Shown here: positions 5,109-10,203 of the stretch, one piece after another
Position numbering within the stretch: the stretch's first letter is position 1
Layout of the letters: every line of letters begins with the position of its first letter
Assembly: GCA_016794765.1 (NCBI GenBank)
Contig: JAEUJG010000168.1
Span: 1 to 10,203 of the forward strand
Reading direction: 5' to 3'
Length of the DNA stretch: 10,203 nt
DNA from: Spirochaetaceae bacterium
GTDB taxonomy: Bacteria > Spirochaetota > Spirochaetia > Treponematales > Rectinemataceae
Notes under the pieces: model-generated
What the model was told of the DNA's origin: nothing
The model's database searches: none
What the model saw: the letters and a program-made list of their open reading frames with translations, nothing else
Position numbers and translations under genes: made by a program

Positions 5109-6641
5109 CTAAACTTCTATCCCCAAAACCGCCACGGGGCAGCGCCCGCGGCCCTCCAGGCGTCCCGTCGCGAGGCGCGCGGCGGCCCGCGCGGTCTCAG
5201 CGGAGAAGCCGTAGGCGGCGCCGAGCGCCGCGGCGCGGGGGAAAAAGGCCGCGTCGTAGGGGTCGCGAAGGGCCACGACGCCGACCTCGCCCAGGCTCTC
5301 CTCAAGGAGGTGGATGAGGCTTTCCTGCCCCGGACGGCGATGGGCGTCGTAGCTCAGGGCGAGGGCGGGCACCCTTCCCGCCTCGGCGACGGCGGCCAGG
5401 AGGCTCTCCGCCGCGGCCGGTCCCGGTTCGGCGGGCAGGCGCAGGATCCGCGCGTCGGGCAACTCCCGGCGAAGGGCGGCTTCCACGGCGGGTAAAAGGG
5501 CGGCTTCGGAACCCGCCGGCGGCGGTTCGAAGAGGAGGACCAGGCCGGGCGCGGCGGAAAGGGGAAAGCCCTTGCCGGCGCGGAAGGCGGTGATGCCCCG
5601 CTCGGCGACGCGCCTCGGCTCCGGCCCCGAAAGAAGGCGGCCGAGAGCGGCGGGATCGGGACGTTTCGCGGGCAGCTTGGCGAAGAGGCGGTCCAGGCGG
5701 CGCCGGGCGACGACGAGGCGAGGCGCCGGGAGCTCGCCGGCGGCGAGGGCCGCAGCCAGGGCCGAAGCGGCGGCCATCGCGGCCTCGGGCCCGAGCGCGA
5801 CCTGGAGGTCGCAGCCGGCCAACGCGCCGAGGACGGCCGCCCGGCCGGGCCCGGCGAGGTCGTCGTCCAGGGCGGCGCCGATCACCAGGCCGCCGAAGCC
5901 CAAATCGGTGCGGAGCCGCCCCTCGATGGCGCGGACGCTCCGCGCGGCGGGGATGCGCTCGGGCTCGATGGCGGGCGCCAGGACACGGCCGACGAGGACG
6001 GCCGACAGGCCGAGCCGGATCGCCTTGGCGAAGGGCAGAGCCTCGATCTCCGCCAGGCGGTCGAGGGGAAAGGGCACGAGGGGCGGACCGTGCCGGCCGT
6101 CCGAGGCGAGGGCGCCGCAGCCGGGGAAGCTCAGGCCGCAGGGCGCCACCCCGCCCTCCGCGAGGCCGCGGCCAAAGGCCGCGGCCAAGGCTCCCGCCTT
6201 GAGGGAGTCCTCGCCGAAAAGCTCGAGGACGCCGCCGGCCAGCTTGGGGTCGTTCGCGAGATCCAGGCGGGGCGCGAAGAGAAGGTCGACGCCGAGGGCC
6301 GCGAGGGCGGCGCCGAAGGCGCGGCCGGCGCGCCGCGCCGCGCCGCGGTCGCCCCGGGAGGCCAGGCTCATCGCGCTCGGAAGGCCCGGCAATTCGGGCG
6401 GGGCGGCCGCCGCGACCTTGCCGCCGCCGAGAGCCACGAGCGCCCGCCCGAGCCCCGCCTCCGAACAGCGGCGCTTGGCGAACCCCGCGAGGGCGGCGAG
6501 CCGCTCCGGCTCGGCGAGGAGGGCCCCCGGCAGGAGAAAGGCGCGGATGCCGCCGGCAAGGTATTCCTCGAGCAGGGCCTCGCCGCCCGCGGCGGGCAGG
6601 GCTCCGAGGATCATGCCGCCCGCCTGGATAGAGCTCGTCAT
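5109..6641 (-). CDS. GH3-like (NagZ-related) protein with apparently lost active site
   Basis: 510 residues. Residues about 5-325 follow the glycoside hydrolase family 3 TIM-barrel: F-A-P-R-L-D (122-127), L-F-G-E-D (141-145), L-P-F-A-K-A-I (202-208), L-R-T-D-L-G-F-G-G-L-V-I (243-254). NagZ-type enzymes remove beta-N-acetylglucosamine from cell-wall fragments. The substrate and catalytic motifs are broken: D-Q-E-G-G-R-V is replaced by A-L-G-G-G-K-V (70-76), K-H-F-P-G-H-G by L-S-F-P-G-C-G (170-176), and the nucleophile motif V-T-D-A-L-D by I-G-A-A-L-D (254-259), so Ala takes the Asp position. Residues about 345-510 form an Ala-rich C-terminal domain, making the protein longer than NagZ (about 340). 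No signal peptide is visible, suggesting a cytoplasmic place. The ATG at 6641 has AAGGAGG four bases upstream; the in-frame ATG at 6674 lacks one. A binding or scaffold role is possible. Confidence 0.8.
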   Translation of the reverse strand: MTSSIQAGGMILGALPAAGGEALLEEYLAGGIRAFLLPGALLAEPERLAALAGFAKRRCSEAGLGRALVALGGGKVAAAAPPELPGLPSAMSLASRGDRGAARRAGRAFGAALAALGVDLLFAPRLDLANDPKLAGGVLELFGEDSLKAGALAAAFGRGLAEGGVAPCGLSFPGCGALASDGRHGPPLVPFPLDRLAEIEALPFAKAIRLGLSAVLVGRVLAPAIEPERIPAARSVRAIEGRLRTDLGFGGLVIGAALDDDLAGPGRAAVLGALAGCDLQVALGPEAAMAAASALAAALAAGELPAPRLVVARRRLDRLFAKLPAKRPDPAALGRLLSGPEPRRVAERGITAFRAGKGFPLSAAPGLVLLFEPPPAGSEAALLPAVEAALRRELPDARILRLPAEPGPAAAESLLAAVAEAGRVPALALSYDAHRRPGQESLIHLLEESLGEVGVVALRDPYDAAFFPRAAALGAAYGFSAETARAAARLATGRLEGRGRCPVAVLGIEV

Positions 6642-6645
6642 GCGC

Positions 6646-6668
6646 CCTCCTTCACGACTCCAATTGTA
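6646..6668 (-). promoter_or_regulatory. RBS and weak -10 element of the GH3-like gene
   Basis: On the minus strand TACAAT (6668-6663, 5 of 6 matches to a -10) is followed by a short leader and AAGGAGG (6652-6646), which decides the start at 6641. No -35 is recognisable, because the upstream sequence is the GC-rich hairpin at 6676-6706. The promoter call is weak; the ribosome binding site is strong. Confidence 0.4.
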
Positions 6669-6675
6669 AAGCATC

Positions 6676-6706
6676 CCCGGGCGCCGCGGTAGCGGGGTCG
6701 CCCGGG
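6676..6706 (-). terminator. Strong hairpin after malQ, possible terminator
   Basis: CCCGGGCG (6676-6683) pairs with CGCCCGGG (6699-6706), and an inner CCGC/GCGG stem (6684-6687 with 6692-6695) closes on the loop GGTA. In the minus-strand direction it follows malQ by 36 bases and is trailed by GGATGCTTTACAATT, which has only a short T-run. It may reduce read-through from malQ into the GH3-like gene. Confidence 0.45.
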
Positions 6707-6741
6707 TCGGCAGGATCCCGGGGCCGGAGGCAAGGGGCGCG

Positions 6742-8820
6742 TTAGCTGGGCCTGGCGGCGGCCACGCCGCGGACGGCCGCGGCGAGCTCCGCGTCCGCGC
6801 CGATCTCCTCGATCGCCGCGGGCAGGCGCCAGCCCCAGTTCCAGTCGTTGGTCGAACCGGGCACGTTGACCCGCTCGGCGCGGGGATCGGCGGGCCGGAA
6901 AGCCTCGCCGAGGGCCAGGAGATCCTGGGCCGGATAGACCACGAAGCGGGAGGAGGACCGCGCCAAGGCTTCGAGGAGGATCCGCGCGGAGCCCGGGTCG
7001 AGCCGCTGGGGCACGGGCCCAAGCGAGCGGCCGTCGTGGCCCTTCCGCCCTTCGGCGCCGAGGGCCTCGCCGGCGAGCCGCCACACGGCCTCGCGGTCGG
7101 CCTCCGTCTCCCACCACTCGCGGAGGCTGGAGGAATCGTGGACCGAAGGGCAGGCCACGGAGAGCTCGGGGTAGGCGCCGAGGGGTACGAAGGGATCGCC
7201 CGCCTCGCCCCAACGCCGGGTCCAGCGCAGGACCCTGAGACCCAGGATGCCGAGCTCCTCGAGGACGCGGGGCACGCAGGGCGGCACCGAGCCCAGGTCT
7301 TCGGCGCAGGGCAGCATCGGACTCGACTCCCCGAGCACGCCGAGAAGCCGGCGGCCCGTCTCTTCCCAAAGCCGTTGGCCGGCCCGGCTCTTGTCGCCGA
7401 ACAGGGACTCGAGGCCGCGGCGCTCGTCTTCCGAGAGGCTCGGCCAGGCGCTCGCCTCGGCGTGGCGCCAGGCGGCCACGAAGCGCCCGGGCTCGAACTC
7501 GTAGAGGACCCGGTCGCGCCAGGCGGATTTCAGGAAATCGAGGGCGCGCGCGGAAAGGCCCTTGCCGCCGTAGCCGGGCACGCCCTCCCACGCCAGCTCC
7601 TCGAGGTCCTTTTCGCCCCGGATCGAGCGCTTGAAGAGGAAAAGCTCCTCCCGCCCGATGCGGTCGAGCGCGAGGAGGGCCGCCTCCATCGCCTCGCCCG
7701 CCTCGCCGCCGCAGGCGGCGACGAGCCGGTCGGTGCGGACGTGCGGCTCCGAAAGCCAGCGCAGGCGCTCCGGGGAGAAGCCGCGGGCCTCGAGCTCGGC
7801 CCGCTCGACATAGGCGTCCGGCACGAAGCGGCCGAGATAGCCCTCGCGCTCGCGCTCGCCGAGGGACCAGATCCGGAAGAAGCCGAGGACATGGTCGATG
7901 CGATAGGCGGAATAGAACTTCTCCGCGGAGGCCAGGCGCTCGCGCCAGAAGGAGTAGTCGTCCTTGGCCAGGGCTTCCCAGTCGTAGATCGGGAAGCCCC
8001 AGTTCTGGCCGAGGTACGAGTACATGTCCGGCGGGGCGCCGGCGGCCAGACCGAGGCGGAAAACCGATCGCCGCGCCCAGACCTCGGCCGAATCCTCGTT
8101 GATGAGGATGGGGATGTCGCCCATGAGCTCGATGCCCCGCGCGGCCAGGGAGGCTGCCGCCGCCGCGAACTGTCCCTCGGCGCGCCACTGGAGCCAGGCG
8201 CGGAAGCGCGTGCCGTCGACCAGGGCGGGATCGGCCCAGAGGGCCTCGATCTCCTTCGCGGAGGGATCGCGCCGCGACGACCACTCCCACCAGGGCTTGC
8301 CGCCCTCGCGACGCTTCAGCTCGGAAAAGACCGCGTAGGCCTTGACCCAGGGATTGGCCGCCAGCCAGGCGGCGAAGGCCTTGGATTCGGCGGAGTATTT
8401 CGGCGAGCCGGGCGCCAGGCGCGGCGCGCCCGCCTCGGTCCAGACGAGCTCGAGGAGCTCGAGCTTGGCCTCGAGGTAGGGGCCGTAGCGGAGGCGTTCG
8501 TCCTTCGCATAACGCGCCGCGAGCTCCGCGGCGGCGGCGACATAGGCCGCGCCGCCCACGCCCTCGGCCTCCGGCAGATCGGCGACGGATAGATAGAGGG
8601 GGTGCAGGGCGAAGGCCGACAGGGCCGAATAGGGAGAGCTGTGCGAACCCGAATCGTTGACGGGCAGGAGCTGGACCAGACCGAGCCCCCAGGCCTCGGC
8701 GAGTTCGCCCAGGGCGGCGAGATCCGGGTACTCCCCGCAAGCGGGACTACGGCGGCTCCGCAGGGCGGAAAGGGAGACGGCGATGCCGGAAAGCGGCTTG
8801 CCGGGATGGGCGAATTTCAT
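6742..8820 (-). CDS. malQ: 4-alpha-glucanotransferase (amylomaltase, GH77)
   Basis: Transfers alpha-1,4-glucan segments between maltodextrins, releasing glucose; part of maltose/maltodextrin and glycogen metabolism in the cytoplasm. The 692 residues include all three catalytic groups: nucleophile Asp309 in A-Y-R-I-D-H-V-L-G-F-F-R (305-316), acid/base Glu507 in C-A-E-D-L-G (505-510), and stabiliser Asp562 in S-V-H-D-S-S-S-L-R (559-567). Other landmarks are L-L-P-V-N-D-S-G (51-58), M-G-D-I-P-I-L-I-N-E-D-S-A-E-V-W (233-248), A-P-P-D-M-Y-S-Y-L-G-Q-N-W-G-F-P (262-277) and R-V-N-V-P-G-S-T-N-D-W (650-660). The long insertion between nucleophile and acid/base (about 320-500) is as in bacterial MalQ and plant DPE2, but the N-terminal starch-binding domains of DPE2 are absent. 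ATG 8820 has GGAGG 5 bases upstream. The gene follows radA by 155 bases and probably has its own promoter. Confidence 0.95.
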   Translation of the reverse strand: MKFAHPGKPLSGIAVSLSALRSRRSPACGEYPDLAALGELAEAWGLGLVQLLPVNDSGSHSSPYSALSAFALHPLYLSVADLPEAEGVGGAAYVAAAAELAARYAKDERLRYGPYLEAKLELLELVWTEAGAPRLAPGSPKYSAESKAFAAWLAANPWVKAYAVFSELKRREGGKPWWEWSSRRDPSAKEIEALWADPALVDGTRFRAWLQWRAEGQFAAAAASLAARGIELMGDIPILINEDSAEVWARRSVFRLGLAAGAPPDMYSYLGQNWGFPIYDWEALAKDDYSFWRERLASAEKFYSAYRIDHVLGFFRIWSLGEREREGYLGRFVPDAYVERAELEARGFSPERLRWLSEPHVRTDRLVAACGGEAGEAMEAALLALDRIGREELFLFKRSIRGEKDLEELAWEGVPGYGGKGLSARALDFLKSAWRDRVLYEFEPGRFVAAWRHAEASAWPSLSEDERRGLESLFGDKSRAGQRLWEETGRRLLGVLGESSPMLPCAEDLGSVPPCVPRVLEELGILGLRVLRWTRRWGEAGDPFVPLGAYPELSVACPSVHDSSSLREWWETEADREAVWRLAGEALGAEGRKGHDGRSLGPVPQRLDPGSARILLEALARSSSRFVVYPAQDLLALGEAFRPADPRAERVNVPGSTNDWNWGWRLPAAIEEIGADAELAAAVRGVAAARPS

Positions 8821-8825
8821 GACGG

Positions 8826-8866
8826 CCTCCGCGTATCAGTATAGCGGGCGGGCGCGGCCGCGAAAA
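8826..8866 (-). promoter_or_regulatory. malQ promoter and ribosome binding site
   Basis: On the minus strand TTTTCG (8866-8861), a 17-base spacer and TATACT (8843-8838, 5 of 6 matches) form a sigma70-like promoter with a weak -35. The start would be near 8831 and GGAGG (8830-8826) stands 5 bases before the ATG. The leader would therefore be only about 10 bases. Confidence 0.45.
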
Positions 8867-8870
8867 TGGC

Positions 8871-8884
8871 TCAAACCGGTTTAA
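8871..8884. promoter_or_regulatory. LacI-family-like operator palindrome upstream of malQ
   Basis: AAACCGGTTT (8873-8882) is a perfect 10-base palindrome, and the outer T/A pair (8871/8884) also matches. The central CpG with flanking A/T-rich arms is the general shape of LacI-family sites. It lies just upstream of the malQ -35 and is one of the few A/T-containing spots nearby. A MalR-type maltose regulator is a natural guess; no regulator gene is in the window. Confidence 0.4.
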
Positions 8885-8920
8885 CTCCGGGAACTCGCCG
8901 CAATGGCCCTACCTTCGCGC

Positions 8921-8989
8921 CGCCCTAGGCGCCGCCCGCCGCCGGACCATCCGCCTCGCCGCCCTTGGAGTCGCCCTAAGCGCCGCCCG
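8921..8989. repeat. Direct repeat spanning the radA stop codon
   Basis: The 18-base sequences at 8921-8938 and 8972-8989 differ at one position and are offset by exactly 51 bases (17 codons). The right copy contains the radA stop TAG (8978-8976); the left copy contains a second in-frame TAG (8927-8925). The 16 codons between would encode a Gly/Ala-rich tail ending in G-G-A, just like the annotated end. Confidence 0.5.
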
Positions 8990-10203
8990 AAGCGCCGCGG
9001 CCCTTGCCGCCGAGGAGGGACTTCAGCGCCTCCTTCAAGTCCTTGGAGGCGCGCCACTCCTTGCCCTCGCCTTCCTCGCCGCCGGCGGGGCCGAACACCA
9101 GGTCCAGGCCCAAGGCCCGCGCGGCCCGCGCCCGGCGGCGCATCTGCCGCACCGGCCTGAGCTCGCCCGCCAGCGAAAGCTCCCCGGCCAGGGCGCTGCC
9201 CTGCGGAAGGGGCGTGTCGGAGCGCGCCGAATACAGGGCCGCCGCGAGGGCCAGGTCGATGCCGGGCTCGGTCAGCCGCATGCCGCCCGCGACATTGACG
9301 TAAAGATCCTGGTCGGAAAAGCGCAGGCCCGTGTGCTTTTCCAGGACGGCGGCCACGCGGGCCACGCGCCCGGAATCGATCCGCTCGGAGTAGACGCGCG
9401 TCAGGCCGGCCTTGGCGGGCACGGAAAGGGCCTGGATCTCCACGAGGAGGATGCGGCTGCCCTCGTGGACGGGGGCGACCGCGACGCCGGCGGGCAGGCC
9501 TCCCTCCCGGCGCACGAGGAAGAGCCCCGAGGGATCGGCGACCTCCTCAAGGCCCTTTTCGCCCATCCGGAAAATGCCCACCTCCTCGGCGCTGCCGAAG
9601 CGGTTCTTGCTCGCGCGGAGGGTCCGGAGTTCGGCCTCGCTCTGCTCGAAGGTGAGAACGGCGTCGACGAGGTGTTCGGCCGCCTTGGGGCCGGCGATGA
9701 GTCCTTCCTTCGTGACGTGGGCGACGAGGAAGAGCCCCGCCAGGCGTTCCTTCGCCCAGGCGACCAGTTCCTGGACGCAATACTTGATCTGGTTGGCGGT
9801 GCCGGGCACGGCGCCGGCCTCTTCGGCGCGGAGGGTCTGGACCGAATCGATGACGACGAGGCTCGGTTTCACGGTGTCGAGGACGGCCCGGATGCGCTCC
9901 AGTTCGCCCGAGCTGAAAACCTCGAGGCCCTCGCGAAGGCAGCCGAGGCGGTCGGCCCGGAGCCGTATCTGCGCCGGCGACTCCTCGCCGGAAACATAGA
10001 GGATCCGCCCCGGCGCCGCGGCGCGGGCGCAGAGCTGGAGGAGGAGGGTGCTCTTGCCGATGCCCGGCTCGCCGCCGATCAGGACGGCGGAGCCCCGCAT
10101 GAGGCCGCCGCCGAGGACCCGATCCACCTCGCCGGAGCCCGTCGGGATCCGCGCGCCCTCGCCCGGATCGATGGCGCCGATCGGCATCGGGAAGGTTTCG
10201 CCC
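8976..10203 (-). CDS. radA: DNA repair/recombination ATPase RadA (5' end off window)
   Basis: A RecA-related hexameric ATPase that drives branch migration of recombination intermediates; cytoplasmic. The frame stays open to the right edge, adding G-E-T-F-P before the first internal ATG at 10187, so the true start and the usual N-terminal four-Cys zinc finger (about 50 residues) lie outside. The visible 408 residues match the rest of a family of about 455. Counting from M at 10187: R-I-P-T-G-S-G-E-V-D-R-V-L-G-G-G (13-28), Walker A G-G-E-P-G-I-G-K-S-T (38-47), Walker B L-V-V-I-D-S (110-115), the RadA-specific K-N-R-F-G (194-198), and a Lon-like C-terminal domain from about 255 with V-N-V-A-G-G and E-P-G-I-D-L-A-L-A-A-A-L. 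It ends in a low-complexity Gly/Lys tail (G-G-K-G-R-G-A-S-G-G-A). malQ follows 155 bases downstream on the same strand. Confidence 0.96.
   Translation of the reverse strand, partial: GETFPMPIGAIDPGEGARIPTGSGEVDRVLGGGLMRGSAVLIGGEPGIGKSTLLLQLCARAAAPGRILYVSGEESPAQIRLRADRLGCLREGLEVFSSGELERIRAVLDTVKPSLVVIDSVQTLRAEEAGAVPGTANQIKYCVQELVAWAKERLAGLFLVAHVTKEGLIAGPKAAEHLVDAVLTFEQSEAELRTLRASKNRFGSAEEVGIFRMGEKGLEEVADPSGLFLVRREGGLPAGVAVAPVHEGSRILLVEIQALSVPAKAGLTRVYSERIDSGRVARVAAVLEKHTGLRFSDQDLYVNVAGGMRLTEPGIDLALAAALYSARSDTPLPQGSALAGELSLAGELRPVRQMRRRARAARALGLDLVFGPAGGEEGEGKEWRASKDLKEALKSLLGGKGRGASGGA

Noticed and set aside
5572..6669. A 365-codon plus-strand frame opposite the GH3-like gene
   Set aside because: Arg/Ala/Pro-rich with no domain, and the opposite strand holds a GH3 barrel with a proper RBS.
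6642..7022. N-terminal extension of the GH3-like protein
   Set aside because: It overlaps the malQ 3' end and a strong hairpin, and has no similarity to the family; an RBS precedes ATG 6641.
7036..8592. A 518-codon open frame on the plus strand opposite malQ
   Set aside because: No family resemblance, and its composition mirrors the malQ codon bias; long antisense frames are expected here.
6638..8740. A 700-codon open frame on the minus strand, in another frame over malQ
   Set aside because: It is Arg/Gly/Pro-rich with no recognisable domain and lies over the well-supported malQ frame; typical shadow in very GC-rich DNA.

Overview
The window is very GC-rich (roughly 70% by eye) and densely coded, with strong third-position G/C bias. 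That bias is why long spurious open frames lie opposite nearly every real gene. The gene set looks like a chromosomal housekeeping block. I favour a high-GC spirochaete (Spirochaetota), because a divergent ClpP, a fused two-Gate-domain membrane protein, a degenerate GH3 protein and loose L-x-G-A-C lipoboxes occur together. This is inference from protein resemblance only; no rRNA or other decisive marker is present.

Layout. Positions 1-2140 are all minus strand: clpP, purC (sharing a 4-base ATGA overlap) and then a lipoprotein of the endonuclease/exonuclease/phosphatase (EEP) family that runs off the left edge. Positions 2141-2312 form a divergent, AT-richer promoter region. Positions 2313-3967 are plus strand: a TlpA/ResA-type thioredoxin lipoprotein overlapping (ATGA) a CcdA-type membrane electron carrier, together a complete extracytoplasmic thiol-reducing module. 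Positions 3968-4094 separate converging genes and hold two near-identical tandem hairpins and a degenerate 33-base periodic repeat. Positions 4095-10203 are again minus strand. In transcription order they hold radA (5' end off the right edge), malQ, a GH3-like protein that appears to have lost its catalytic residues, and a membrane protein made of two Gate (nucleoside-recognition/spore-maturation) domains.

How the genes work together. ClpP handles protein turnover and PurC purine synthesis; their overlap is probably translational coupling, not a shared pathway. The TlpA-like protein and CcdA pass electrons from cytoplasmic thioredoxin to proteins outside the cytoplasmic membrane. MalQ handles maltodextrin/glycogen chains and has a LacI-type palindrome upstream that may be its operator. 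RadA processes recombination intermediates.

I see no mobile element, CRISPR array, tRNA, rRNA or clearly new multi-gene system. The most interesting points are the apparent GH3 pseudo-enzyme, a probably leaderless Gate-protein transcript, the tandem hairpins between converging genes, and an in-frame duplicated tail after the radA stop. No gene-free stretch exceeds 300 bases.
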